A stretch of DNA of 64,000 nucleotides, from positions 2,666,001-2,730,000 of the forward strand of contig NZ_CP061725.1 of assembly GCF_014764405.1 (NCBI RefSeq), written 5' to 3'. Position 1 is the first letter of the stretch, and the number at the start of each line of letters is the position of its first letter. This document shows positions 9,702 to 18,647 of this stretch, one piece after another. Source of the DNA: Micromonospora craniellae. GTDB taxonomy: Bacteria; Actinomycetota; Actinomycetes; Mycobacteriales; Micromonosporaceae. A program made the translations under genes and the position numbers. Below the pieces are notes generated by a model. It was not told the origin of the DNA and did no database searches. It worked only from the letters and a program-made list of their open reading frames with translations.

Positions 9702-12700
9702 ATGAGCAGAATCGCGGTCGTCGGCATGAGCTGCCGCTACCCGGAAGCCGATTCGGTGGCCGACCTGTGGCGCAACGCCCTCAGCGGACGCCGCGCGTTC
9801 CGCCGGCTGCCGCCGGAGCGGATGAGCCTGGAGGACTACTGGGACGCCGACCCGTCCACCCCGGACCGGTTCTACAACCGGCACGCCGCCGTCATCGAGG
9901 GGTACACGTTCGACCGGATCCGGCACCGGATCGCCGGCAGCACCTACCGCTCCACCGACCTCACCCACTGGCTGGCGCTGGACGTGGCCGGCGAGGCGCT
10001 CGCCGACGCCGGCTGGCCGGATGGCGCCGGGCTGCCCCGGGACCGTACCGCGGTGGTGGTCGGCAACACCCTCACCGGCGAGTTCTCCCGCGCGAACGTG
10101 CTGCGGCTGCGCTGGCCGTACGTGCGCCGGGTGCTGGCCGCCGGGCTGCTCGAGCAGGGGTGGCCCGACCGGCGGATCGCGGAGTTCCTCGCGATCACCG
10201 AGGAGCGGTACAAGAGCCCGTTCCCGCCGATCGACGAGGACACGCTCGCCGGTGGTCTCTCCAACACCATCGCCGGGCGCATCTGCAACCACTTCGACCT
10301 GGGCGGCGGCGGCTGGACGGTGGACGCCGCCTGCGCCTCCAGCCTACTGTCGGTGGTGACCGCCGCGCGCGCCCTGGCCGTCGGCGAGGTCGACGTGGCG
10401 GTGGCGGGCGGGGTGGACCTGTCCATCGACCCGTTCGAGATGGTCGGCTTCGCCAAGGCCGGCGCGCTGGCCCGCGACGAGATGCGGGTGTACGACGAGC
10501 GGTCGCAAGGGTTCTGGCCGGGCGAGGGCTGCGGCATGGTCGTGCTGATGCGCCACGACGACGCGGTGGCGCAGGGGCGCCCCGTGCACGCGACGATCGC
10601 CGGCTGGGGCGTCTCGTCCGACGGGCGCGGCGGGATGACCCGCCCCGAGGCGCACGGCTACCGGCTGGCGCTGGACCGGGCGTACCAGCGGGCCGGCTTC
10701 GGCATCGGCACGGTCCCGCTCTTCGAGGGGCACGGCACCGGCACGGCCGTCGGCGACGCCACCGAGCTGCGCGCCCTCTCCGCCGCCCGGCGTGACGCCG
10801 GGGCCACCGACCCGGCCGCCATCGGCTCGATCAAGGCGCTCATCGGGCACACCAAGGCCGCCGCCGGGGTGGCCGGGCTGATCAAGGCGACCATGGCGCT
10901 GCGGCACGCGATCGTCCCGCCGACCGCCGGCTGCGCCCGTCCCCGCGCGGAGCTGACCGCAGCGGACCGTACGCTGCGCGCCGCGCCGGTGGCCGAGCCG
11001 TGGCCGGACAGCGCGCCGCTGCGCGCCGGGGTCACCGCGATGGGCTTCGGCGGGATCAACACCCACCTGGTGCTGGAGGCCGGCCCGTCCGCCGTGCCGG
11101 AACGCATCCGGCGGCAGCATCTGCGGCTGGCCCGGCACACCCAGGACGCCGAGCTGCTGCTGCTCGACGCGGCCGACCCGGCGGCGCTGCGGGAACGGGT
11201 GGCCGCGCTGCTGCCCCCGCTGGCCCGGCTGTCGTACGGCGAGCTGACCGACCTGGCCGGCGCCCTCGCCGGTGAGGTACGCGGCCGGCCCGTGCGGCTC
11301 GCGGTGGTCGCGACCTCCCCGGCGGAGGCGGTGGACCGGTTCGAGCGTGCCCTGGCGGCGCTGGACCGGGGCGAGGAAGAGCTGTTCGCCGACGGGCTGG
11401 CGCTGCGGCGTACGCTGCGCCCGGCCCGGCTCGGGTTCCTCTTCCCCGGTCAGGGCTCCGGCCGTGGCGTCGACGGAGGCGCGCTGGCCCGGCGTTTCCC
11501 GGCCGCCGCCGAGGTGCACCGCCTGGCGGCGCTGCCGGCCGACGCGGACCCGGTGGCCACCGAGGTGGCCCAGCCGCGCATCGCCGCCGGCTCCCTGGCC
11601 GGCCTGCGGGTGCTCACCGAACTGGGCGTCGAGGCACGGGTGGCCGTCGGGCACAGTCTCGGCGAGATCACCGCGCTGCACTGGGCCGGCACCGTCGACG
11701 CGGAGGCGCTGCTGCGGATCGCCGCGGCGCGCGGCGCCGTCATGGCCGGTTGCCGGGAACCGGGCACGATGGCCGGCATCGCCGCCGCCGACACCGCCAC
11801 CACCCGGCTGATCGGCACCGAACCGGTGGTGGTGGCCGGTTACAACGGGCCCCGGCAGACGGTGGTCGCCGGCCCGTCCGGCGCGGTCCGGCGGGTGTGC
11901 GAGCGGGCCACCGAGGCCGGTGTGCACTGGGCGGACCTGGCCGTCTCGCACGCGTTCCACTCCCCGCTGATGGCGTCGGCGGCCCGCGAGTTCGGCGACT
12001 GGCTGGAAGGAGTCCGGTTCGCCCCGCCGCGCCGGCCGGTGGTCTCCACCGTCACCGGCGCGGAGCTGACCTCCGGCACGGACCTGGCGGCGTTGCTGCG
12101 CCGGCAGATCACCGAACCGGTGCGCTTCGCCGCGGCGGTCACCGAGGCCGGCAAGCGGGTGGACGTGCTGGTCGAGGTCGGCCCCGGCCAGGTGCTCGCC
12201 CGGATGGCCCGGGAACTGGTCGACGTGCCGGTGTTCGCCACCGGCACCGACGCGCCGACGCTCGCCGGGTTCCTCGGCACTGTCGGCGCGCTCTGGACGC
12301 TGGGTGCGCCCGTCGACCACGCCGCGCTGGTCAGCGACCGTCCGATCCGTCCGCTCGACCTGGCCGCGCGGCGACGCTTCTTCGCCAGCCCGTGCGAGGC
12401 CGCGCCCGCGGTCGTCGTGGCGGCGGCCCGGGCCGAGGGCGGGACCACACCGGCGGCCGGCGACACCGGGCGACCCGCGACCGGCGACGCGCAGGCCGGG
12501 CCGGCCGCCGATCCGCTGGCCGTGCTGCGTCGGCTGGCCGCGTCCCGCGCGGAGCTGCCCGCCGAGAGCGTCGGCGCGGACACCCGGCTCCTGGACGGCC
12601 TGCACCTCAGCTCGATCGCGGTGGGACAACTGGTCAACGAGGCCGCCCGGGAACTCGGGCTGCCGGCGGTGCAGGCGCCGACGAACTTCGCCACCGCCAC

Positions 12701-15470
12701 GCTGCGGGAGATCGCCGACGCGCTGCGGGAACTGGACCCGGCCACCGCGCCCGCCGACCGGCGGGTGGACGGCGTCGCCGCGTGGGTGCGCGGCTTCACC
12801 GTCGAGCTGGTCGAGGAGCCGGTGGAGCGGATCACCGCCGGTCCCACCGGAGCGGGCGGCTGGCGGTTGTACACGCCGGCCGGGCACCCGTACGCGGAGG
12901 CGCTGCGCGACGCGCTGGCCGGGGCGGGCGTCGGCGGCGGCGTGCTGCTCTGCCCGGGCGAGGAGGTGGACCCGGACCTCGCGCTGCGCGCCGCCCAGGC
13001 GGCGGTGGCCCAGCCGCCGGGCAGCCGCCTGGTGGTCGTCCAGCACGGCCGGGGGGTCGCCGGGCTGGCCCGTACCGCCCGGCTGGAGGGTGACGACCTG
13101 CACGTGACGCTGGTCGAGGCCGCCCCCGTCGACGACCTGGTGGACCGGGTGGCGCGCGAGGTGGCGGCCACCGACGGGTACGCCGAGTGCCACCTCGGCC
13201 CGGACGGCCGGCGGCGGGTCCCCCTGCTGCGGCCGCTGCCGCCGCCCGGCCCGGCACGCCCGGGTTCGGACGGCCCGCCGCTGCGGCCGGACGACGTGCT
13301 GCTGGTGACCGGCGGCGGGAAGGGCATCACCGCCGAGTGCGCGCTCGCCCTGGCCCGGGACACCGGGGCGCGGCTGGCGCTGCTGGGGCGGGCGGACCCG
13401 GCCGCGGACCCGGAGCTGGCCGCGAACCTGGCCCGGATGCGGGAGGCGGGGGTGCGCCTGCGGTACGTGCGCACCGACGTCACCGACCCCGAGGCGGTAC
13501 GCGCCGCGGTGGCGGAGGTCCGCCAACACCTGGGTCCGGTCGCCGGGATCCTGCACGGTGCCGGGGTCAACCGGCCGGCCGCCCTCGGCGCGTTGGATGC
13601 ACGGACCCTGCGCGCCACCGTCGCGCCCAAGGTGGACGGCCTGGCCAACGTGCTCGCCGCGGTCGAGCCGGACGGGCTGCGGCTGCTGGTGGCGTTCGGC
13701 AGCGTGATCGGGCGCGGCGGCCTGCCCGGGGAGGCGCACTACGCGCTGGCCAACGACTGGCTGGCCCGGCTGACCGCCGAGGCGGGCCGGCGCTTCCCCG
13801 GATGCCGCGCGGTCTGTCTGGAATGGTCGGTGTGGTCCGGCGTCGGCATGGGCGAACGGCTCTCCGCCGTCGAGTCGCTGCTGCGCGCCGGGATCACCCC
13901 GATCCCGCCGGACGAGGGCGTCCGCCTGCTGCGCCAGGTACTGGCGCTGCCCCGGCTACCCGCCTCGGTGGTGGTCACCGGCCGTACCGACGGGCTGGAC
14001 ACGCTGCGCCACGAGCGGCGGGAGCTGCCGCTGCTGCGCTTCCTGGAACGCCCGCTGGTGCAGTACGACGGCGTGGAGCTGGTGGTCGAGGCGGACCTGT
14101 CGGCCGAGAGCGACCCGTACCTCGCCGAGCACGACCTCGACGGCAACCTTCTGCTGCCCGCGGTGCTCGGCATGGAGGCGATGGCGCAGGTGGCCACCGC
14201 GCTCAGCGGCGCCACCGGCGTGCCGGTGCTGACCGGCGTCAGCTTCCCCCGGCCCGTGGTGGTGGCCCGCGGCGGGCGCACCACCGTCCGGATCGCGGCC
14301 GTGCAGACCGAGCCGGGCGTGGTGGAGGTGGCGATCCGCAGCGACGAGACGGGCTTCGCGGCCGACCACTTCCGGGGCACCGTCCGCTTCGAGCCGGACG
14401 AGGGCGACCGGGAGGCGCCGGGCGTGACCGGCGGGCTGCCGCCGGTGCCGCTGGAGCCGCGCCGGGACCTCTACGGCGACCTGCTGTTCCAGGGTGACCG
14501 GTTCCGCCGGCTGGTGTGCTACCACCGGGTCGCGTCCCGGCGGGCCGAGGCGGACGTCGCCACCACCGAGGATCTGCGCTGGTTCCACGCGTTCCTGCCG
14601 CAGCGGCTGCTGCTCGGCGACGCGGGCGCCCGGGACGCCTTCCTGCACGGCATCCAGGTCTGCGTACCGGACGCGACGCTGCTGCCGGTGGGGGTGGACC
14701 GGGTGGAGCCGGCCGGGCCGAAGCTCGCCGCCACCGAGCAGGTCCGCTTCGTGGCGGTGGAGCGGGAGCACCGCGACGACACCTACCGGTACGACGTAAC
14801 GGTCCTCGGCGCGGCCGGGGTGGTGGTGGAACGCTGGCTCAGTCTGCGCCTGCGCGCGGTGCGTCCCCGCCCGGCCGGCCTGCCGTGGCCGCCGGCGCTG
14901 CTCGGACCGGCGTTGGAGCGGCGGCTCGGCCGGCTGCTCGACGCCGACCTGGCGGTGGTGGTGGAGCCGCGTCCGGACGGGAGCGGCGGGGCACGCCGGG
15001 AGGTAACCGCCACCGCCGTCGGCCGGGCCGTGGGACGGCCGGTGCGGCTGCGGTACCGGCCGGACGGTCGGCCGGAGGAGGTCAACGGCCGGCACGTCTC
15101 CGCCGCCCACAGCGAGGGCGCGAGTCTGCTGGTGGCCGGCACCGGGCCGCTCGCCTGCGACCTGGAGGTGGTCCGGCCACGGCCCGCCGAGGTCTGGGCC
15201 GACCTGCTCGGCCGGCACGCCGGGCTGGCCGGGCAGATCGCCGCCGACCTCGGCGAGGACGCCGACGTCGCCGCCACCCGGGTCTGGTGTGCCAAGGAGT
15301 GCCTGGTCAAGGCGGGGCTGCCGGTGGACGCCCCGCTCACGGTGACCGGTGCCGACGGCGAGTGGGTGCTGGTGCGCAGCGGCCGGGTCACGGTGGCCAC
15401 CGGCACGGTCCGCATGACCGGCGAGCCACAGCTGGTGGTCGTCGCCGTCCTCACCGCGACGGGGGTGTGA
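9702..15470 (+). CDS. pksE: Enediyne iterative type I polyketide synthase PksE
   Basis: A 1,922-residue single-module iterative PKS of the enediyne type, which builds the linear polyene precursor of the warhead. Domains and residues seen: KS (Cys211 in DAACASS, His344 in EGHGTGT, His383 in GHTKAA); AT (Ser652 in GHSLGE); ACP near 940-1015 with LHLSSI, phosphopantetheine Ser most likely 971; KR (TGGGKGIT about 1203-1210, Tyr1347); DH (His1477 in HDLDGNLLLP, an HxxxGxxxxP motif); C-terminal integrated phosphopantetheinyl transferase (Asp1820, WCAKE 1862-1866). This KS-AT-ACP-KR-DH-PPTase order is diagnostic of PksE. All active-site residues are intact. The start ATG at 9702 follows AGGAGTGACGAC. 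The downstream thioesterase begins 2 bases after the stop. Confidence 0.98.
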   Translation: MSRIAVVGMSCRYPEADSVADLWRNALSGRRAFRRLPPERMSLEDYWDADPSTPDRFYNRHAAVIEGYTFDRIRHRIAGSTYRSTDLTHWLALDVAGEALADAGWPDGAGLPRDRTAVVVGNTLTGEFSRANVLRLRWPYVRRVLAAGLLEQGWPDRRIAEFLAITEERYKSPFPPIDEDTLAGGLSNTIAGRICNHFDLGGGGWTVDAACASSLLSVVTAARALAVGEVDVAVAGGVDLSIDPFEMVGFAKAGALARDEMRVYDERSQGFWPGEGCGMVVLMRHDDAVAQGRPVHATIAGWGVSSDGRGGMTRPEAHGYRLALDRAYQRAGFGIGTVPLFEGHGTGTAVGDATELRALSAARRDAGATDPAAIGSIKALIGHTKAAAGVAGLIKATMALRHAIVPPTAGCARPRAELTAADRTLRAAPVAEPWPDSAPLRAGVTAMGFGGINTHLVLEAGPSAVPERIRRQHLRLARHTQDAELLLLDAADPAALRERVAALLPPLARLSYGELTDLAGALAGEVRGRPVRLAVVATSPAEAVDRFERALAALDRGEEELFADGLALRRTLRPARLGFLFPGQGSGRGVDGGALARRFPAAAEVHRLAALPADADPVATEVAQPRIAAGSLAGLRVLTELGVEARVAVGHSLGEITALHWAGTVDAEALLRIAAARGAVMAGCREPGTMAGIAAADTATTRLIGTEPVVVAGYNGPRQTVVAGPSGAVRRVCERATEAGVHWADLAVSHAFHSPLMASAAREFGDWLEGVRFAPPRRPVVSTVTGAELTSGTDLAALLRRQITEPVRFAAAVTEAGKRVDVLVEVGPGQVLARMARELVDVPVFATGTDAPTLAGFLGTVGALWTLGAPVDHAALVSDRPIRPLDLAARRRFFASPCEAAPAVVVAAARAEGGTTPAAGDTGRPATGDAQAGPAADPLAVLRRLAASRAELPAESVGADTRLLDGLHLSSIAVGQLVNEAARELGLPAVQAPTNFATATLREIADALRELDPATAPADRRVDGVAAWVRGFTVELVEEPVERITAGPTGAGGWRLYTPAGHPYAEALRDALAGAGVGGGVLLCPGEEVDPDLALRAAQAAVAQPPGSRLVVVQHGRGVAGLARTARLEGDDLHVTLVEAAPVDDLVDRVAREVAATDGYAECHLGPDGRRRVPLLRPLPPPGPARPGSDGPPLRPDDVLLVTGGGKGITAECALALARDTGARLALLGRADPAADPELAANLARMREAGVRLRYVRTDVTDPEAVRAAVAEVRQHLGPVAGILHGAGVNRPAALGALDARTLRATVAPKVDGLANVLAAVEPDGLRLLVAFGSVIGRGGLPGEAHYALANDWLARLTAEAGRRFPGCRAVCLEWSVWSGVGMGERLSAVESLLRAGITPIPPDEGVRLLRQVLALPRLPASVVVTGRTDGLDTLRHERRELPLLRFLERPLVQYDGVELVVEADLSAESDPYLAEHDLDGNLLLPAVLGMEAMAQVATALSGATGVPVLTGVSFPRPVVVARGGRTTVRIAAVQTEPGVVEVAIRSDETGFAADHFRGTVRFEPDEGDREAPGVTGGLPPVPLEPRRDLYGDLLFQGDRFRRLVCYHRVASRRAEADVATTEDLRWFHAFLPQRLLLGDAGARDAFLHGIQVCVPDATLLPVGVDRVEPAGPKLAATEQVRFVAVEREHRDDTYRYDVTVLGAAGVVVERWLSLRLRAVRPRPAGLPWPPALLGPALERRLGRLLDADLAVVVEPRPDGSGGARREVTATAVGRAVGRPVRLRYRPDGRPEEVNGRHVSAAHSEGASLLVAGTGPLACDLEVVRPRPAEVWADLLGRHAGLAGQIAADLGEDADVAATRVWCAKECLVKAGLPVDAPLTVTGADGEWVLVRSGRVTVATGTVRMTGEPQLVVVAVLTATGV

Positions 15471-15471
15471 C

Positions 15472-15921
15472 GTGTCCGCCTGGTACGAGTACCGCCACGT
15501 GGTCGGCTTCGAGGAGACGAACCTCGTCGGCAACGTCTACTACGTCAACTACCTGCGCTGGCAGGGCCGCTGCCGGGAGATGTTCCTGCGCGAGCACGCC
15601 CCGGCGGTGGTGGACGACCTGCGCGCCGGGCTGAAGCTGTTCACGCTGCGGGTCGACTGCGAGTACCTCGCCGAACTCGACGCGTTCGACGAGCTGCGCA
15701 TCCGGATGAGCCTGACCGAGCTGACCCAGACGCAGCTCGGCCTGGCCTTCGACTACCTGCGCGACGGCGCGGGCGGGCTGGTCCCGGTGGCCCGGGGCCA
15801 CCAGCGGATCGCCTGCATGCGGGAGGTCGCCGGGCAGGTGGTGCCGACCCGCGTGCCGCCGCCGCTGGTGCGGGCGCTGGCGCCGTACCGGGCTGCCGAG
15901 GGGGTGTCCGGCCGTGCCTGA
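15472..15921 (+). CDS. Enediyne hot-dog thioesterase E10 (CalE7/DynE7 type)
   Basis: A 149-residue acyl-ACP thioesterase of the 4-hydroxybenzoyl-CoA thioesterase fold that releases the polyene from PksE. The family signature ETNLVGNVYYVNYLRWQGRCRE is at residues 15-36. Asn17 and Arg35 line up with the Asn and Arg implicated in CalE7/DynE7; the usual acidic nucleophile of hot-dog thioesterases is absent, as in those proteins. The GTG start at 15472 lies 2 bases after the PksE stop. Its own stop overlaps the flavin reductase start by 8 bases. Length and position match E10 in known clusters. Confidence 0.95.
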   Translation: MSAWYEYRHVVGFEETNLVGNVYYVNYLRWQGRCREMFLREHAPAVVDDLRAGLKLFTLRVDCEYLAELDAFDELRIRMSLTELTQTQLGLAFDYLRDGAGGLVPVARGHQRIACMREVAGQVVPTRVPPPLVRALAPYRAAEGVSGRA

Positions 15922-16477
15922 GCGGGCCGTGGACATCCCGCCGGCCGCCGCGGCGCTACGGACGGTGCTCGGCGAGTTCGTCACCGGCGTGACGGTCCTG
16001 ACCGTGGGCGGTCCGCTGCCGCACGGGATGACGGCGAACTCGTTCACCTCGGTGTCGCTGGACCCGCCTCTGGTGCTGCTCTGCGTGAGCCGGGACAGCC
16101 TGATGTCCGCCTGCCTGGCCGACGCGGACGGGTTCGGCATCTCCGTCCTGGCCGCCGGGCAGGAACACCTGGCCCGGCACTTCGCCGACCGGCGCCGGCA
16201 GCCCGGGCACGCGCAGTTCACCAGCGTCGGCTGGTCGCCGGGCGAGCGGACCGGCGCGCCGCTGCTGCACGGGGCGCTGGCCTGGCTGGAGTGCCGGCCG
16301 TGGCGCTGCCACGACGGCGGCGACCACGTGATCGTGGTGGGCCGGCTGGTCGCCGCGCGCACGGCCGCCGACAGCGACGCCCTGATCTTCCGGCGGGGCC
16401 GGTTCGACAGGTACGGGAACCCCCGCCCGGCCGCCGGCCGCCGGCACATCCAACCGCTCCTGAAGGAGGCGCAGTGA
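15914..16477 (+). CDS. NAD(P)H:flavin oxidoreductase (E6-like, flavin reductase domain)
   Basis: A 187-residue flavin-reductase-domain protein (FMN-binding split barrel). Typical blocks are GEFVTGVTVLTVG, GMTANSFTSVSLDPPLVLLCV, FGISVLAAGQ, LAWLECRPW and GDHVIVVGRL. Such proteins supply reduced flavin to a partner monooxygenase, and enediyne clusters carry one (SgcE6 type). No flavin-dependent monooxygenase is in this window, so the partner lies elsewhere. The GTG start at 15914 overlaps E10; its stop overlaps the next GTG as GTGA, tying it to the cassette operon. Confidence 0.9.
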   Translation: MPERAVDIPPAAAALRTVLGEFVTGVTVLTVGGPLPHGMTANSFTSVSLDPPLVLLCVSRDSLMSACLADADGFGISVLAAGQEHLARHFADRRRQPGHAQFTSVGWSPGERTGAPLLHGALAWLECRPWRCHDGGDHVIVVGRLVAARTAADSDALIFRRGRFDRYGNPRPAAGRRHIQPLLKEAQ

Positions 16478-17037
16478 CCCTGTCGGAGAAACGCGACACC
16501 GGCGCTTCGGGGCTCGATCTGAACGGCAGCCGGCACCGTGCGGCCCTGCAGATCTTCCTCGTCATCGTCATCGCCCACTGGGCCGAGCACCTGGTGCAGG
16601 CCGCCCAGATCTGGGTGTTCGGCTGGTCCCGGCCGGAGGCCCGGGGCGTACTCGGCATGCCGTTCCCGTGGCTGGTGGAGAGCGAGTGGCTGCACTACGG
16701 GTACGCGCTGGTCATGCTCGCCGGTTTCTGGCTGCTGCGCGGCGGCTTCGTCGGCCGTGCCCGCACCTGGTGGACGGCGGCGCTGCTGATCCAGGTGTGG
16801 CACCACCTGGAGCACCTGCTGCTGCTGTTGCAGTCGCTGACCGGCAGCAACCTGGCCGGGCAGCCGGTGCCGACGAGCCTGCTGCAACTGGTGGCGCCCC
16901 GGGTGGAGCTGCACCTGTTCTACAACGCGGTGGTGTTCCTGCCGATGGTGGTGGCGATGTACCTGCACCGCACGCCGCTCGCCGACGAACTGGCCCGGAT
17001 GCGGTGCAGTTGCCGCCGGGTGGCCGAAGTCCGGTGA
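16474..17037 (+). CDS. His-rich four-helix membrane protein of the cassette operon, function unknown
   Basis: A 187-residue integral membrane protein with four hydrophobic helices (around ALQIFLVIVIAHWAEHLVQ, HYGYALVMLAGFWLLRGG, WWTAALLIQVWHHLEHLLLLL and LFYNAVVFLPMVVAMYLH). Histidines cluster in or at the helix ends in an unusual pattern (AHWAEH, WHHLEH, a further LHYG and LHLF), which looks like a metal- or heme-binding arrangement. I do not recognise a named family. Its GTG start overlaps the flavin reductase stop (GTGA) and its stop overlaps the CopC-like gene start (GTGA), so the three are co-translated. A redox or metal role is an inference. Confidence 0.8.
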   Translation: MTLSEKRDTGASGLDLNGSRHRAALQIFLVIVIAHWAEHLVQAAQIWVFGWSRPEARGVLGMPFPWLVESEWLHYGYALVMLAGFWLLRGGFVGRARTWWTAALLIQVWHHLEHLLLLLQSLTGSNLAGQPVPTSLLQLVAPRVELHLFYNAVVFLPMVVAMYLHRTPLADELARMRCSCRRVAEVR

Positions 17038-17732
17038 GGCGCCGGCCGGGGCTGAGGTGGCTGGCGGCGGGCCTGCTCACGCTGCTCGCGCTCGGCCTGG
17101 CCGCGCTCACGGTGGCGGCGCAGCTGCGGCCGGCGCGGTTGGTGAGCACCGACCCGCCGGCCGGCGCCCGGCTGACCACGGCGCCGACGTCGGTGACGCT
17201 CACGTTCAACGGTCCGCTCGACGGCGAACGCACCCACGTCTGGCTGGTCGGGCCGGGTGGGGCGTTCGCCGCGACGGGCGCGCCCCGCTACCGCGGCGAC
17301 GGCGTCGAGCTGCCGGTCACCGTCGCCGGTGACGGGCGCTACCGGGTCGGCTACCACGCCCAGCTCGCCACCGGGCAGACCGCCACCGGCGTGGTCCCGT
17401 TCACCGTCGCCGCCGGGCTCGTCGCGCCGCCGCGGGCGGCCCCGGCCGTGTCCCCGCCGGTCACCGCGCCGCCGGACGGGTCCGCCGGGGGCGGCCACCA
17501 CGCGGGTACGGGCGGAGCGGCCGGACTGGCCCTGTTGCTGGCGCCGGTGGTGACCGGAGCGGTCCTGCTGGTGCTGATGGCGCGGGGACGGCGTGACCGG
17601 CCCGCCGGCGGCTCGCCCGGGTCGGCGGCCGGTTCCCGGCCGGGCGGGCGACGGCGGGCCTGGGTGCTGCGGGAACCGGAGGACGCCGACGACCGGCCGG
17701 CCGACCGCGAGCCGGCCCGGCCGGGCGGGTGA
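17034..17732 (+). CDS. CopC-fold secreted/membrane-anchored protein lacking canonical copper ligands
   Basis: A 232-residue protein with an N-terminal hydrophobic export segment (LAAGLLTLLALGLAALTVAA), a CopC-like beta-barrel (ARLVSTDPPAGARLTTAPTS, VTLTFNGPLDGERTHVWLV, GRYRVGYHAQLATGQTATG), a Pro-rich linker with HH, and a C-terminal helix (GLALLLAPVVTGAVLLVLM). Canonical CopC uses an N-terminal mature His and a DGH motif as copper ligands. Here the first is replaced (RPARL) and DGH reads TGQ, so classical copper binding looks lost. The GTG start overlaps the upstream stop (GTGA). Role in the enediyne operon is unknown. Confidence 0.82.
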   Translation: MRRRPGLRWLAAGLLTLLALGLAALTVAAQLRPARLVSTDPPAGARLTTAPTSVTLTFNGPLDGERTHVWLVGPGGAFAATGAPRYRGDGVELPVTVAGDGRYRVGYHAQLATGQTATGVVPFTVAAGLVAPPRAAPAVSPPVTAPPDGSAGGGHHAGTGGAAGLALLLAPVVTGAVLLVLMARGRRDRPAGGSPGSAAGSRPGGRRRAWVLREPEDADDRPADREPARPGG

Positions 17733-17758
17733 CCTGACGGACCACAGGAGGAGGAGCG

Positions 17759-18619
17759 ATGTCCGTATCGACAGATGCCGCCGCCGTGAAGGCCGAACAG
17801 CGGCGGACCTGGGACGCCGTCAGCGACGGCTGGACCCGCGAGTGGGAGACGTTCGAGCGGGGCGGTGCCGCGCTCACCGCGCGGCTGCTGGCCCTGGGTG
17901 GCGTACGGCCGGGGCACCGCGTCCTGGACGTCGCGACCGGTCCCGGGGAGCCGGCGCTCAGCGCCGCCGACGTGGTCGGCCCGGCCGGCACCGTCACCGG
18001 AGTCGACCTCTCCCCCGCCATGCTCGCCGTGGCCCGCCGCCGCGCCGCGGGCCGGCGCAACGTCAACTTCCTCGTCGCCGACCTGGAGACGGTGGAGCTG
18101 CCGCCGCGCGCGTTCGACGTGGTGCTCAGCCGGCTCGGCCTGATGTTCGCCGTCGACCCCGGCGCCGCGTTCGGCCGGATCGCCCGGCTGCTCGTCCCGG
18201 GCGGCGTGCTCGCCGCGGCGGTGTGGGCGTCACCGCCGCGGGTGCCGCTGATGTCGCTCGGGTACGGCGTGCTCGCGCGCCGGCTGGACCTGCCGTCCGG
18301 GCCACCGGACGCGCCCGGCCCGTACCGCCTCTGCGGCCCGGAGGCGCTGGCGGCCGGGCTGACCGGCGCCGGCCTGCGCGACGTGACCGTCGAGGAGTGC
18401 CCGGTCCCGTTCCGGTTCCACGACCCGGCCGAGTACGCGCGGTTCACCCGGGCGGTGGCGCCGCCACCGGTACGCCGACGGGTCGACGCGCTCGACCCGG
18501 CCGGGCGGGACGCGCTCTGGGCGGAGGTGGCCGCCGCCGCGCGGGAGCGCGTGGGCCCGGACGGACCGGTCGACCTGACCTCGACCGCGCTCACCGTCCG
18601 CGCGGTCGCCCCGCACTGA
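17759..18619 (+). CDS. Class I SAM-dependent methyltransferase
   Basis: A 286-residue methyltransferase with a UbiE/Methyltransf_11-like core. Motif I is VLDVATGPGE (about residues 59-68), followed by VTGVDLSPAML, the acidic VADLETVELP and the post-II block LLVPGGVLAAAVW. AGGAGGAG precedes the ATG. It is the penultimate gene of the plus-strand run, 26 bases after the CopC-like gene. It could O- or C-methylate the enediyne core or another intermediate; the substrate cannot be told from sequence. Confidence 0.85.
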   Translation: MSVSTDAAAVKAEQRRTWDAVSDGWTREWETFERGGAALTARLLALGGVRPGHRVLDVATGPGEPALSAADVVGPAGTVTGVDLSPAMLAVARRRAAGRRNVNFLVADLETVELPPRAFDVVLSRLGLMFAVDPGAAFGRIARLLVPGGVLAAAVWASPPRVPLMSLGYGVLARRLDLPSGPPDAPGPYRLCGPEALAAGLTGAGLRDVTVEECPVPFRFHDPAEYARFTRAVAPPPVRRRVDALDPAGRDALWAEVAAAARERVGPDGPVDLTSTALTVRAVAPH

Positions 18620-18647
18620 CCGATTTCACGCGAAGAAAGGGACCGAG

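Noticed and set aside
10344..13739. Very long open frame antisense to pksE
   Set aside because: Same GC-bias artefact; pksE domains and active sites are unambiguous on the plus strand.
17034..17732. Functional copper-resistance CopC
   Set aside because: The mature N-terminal His and the DGH motif that bind copper are both replaced, and no CopD or copper regulator is nearby.
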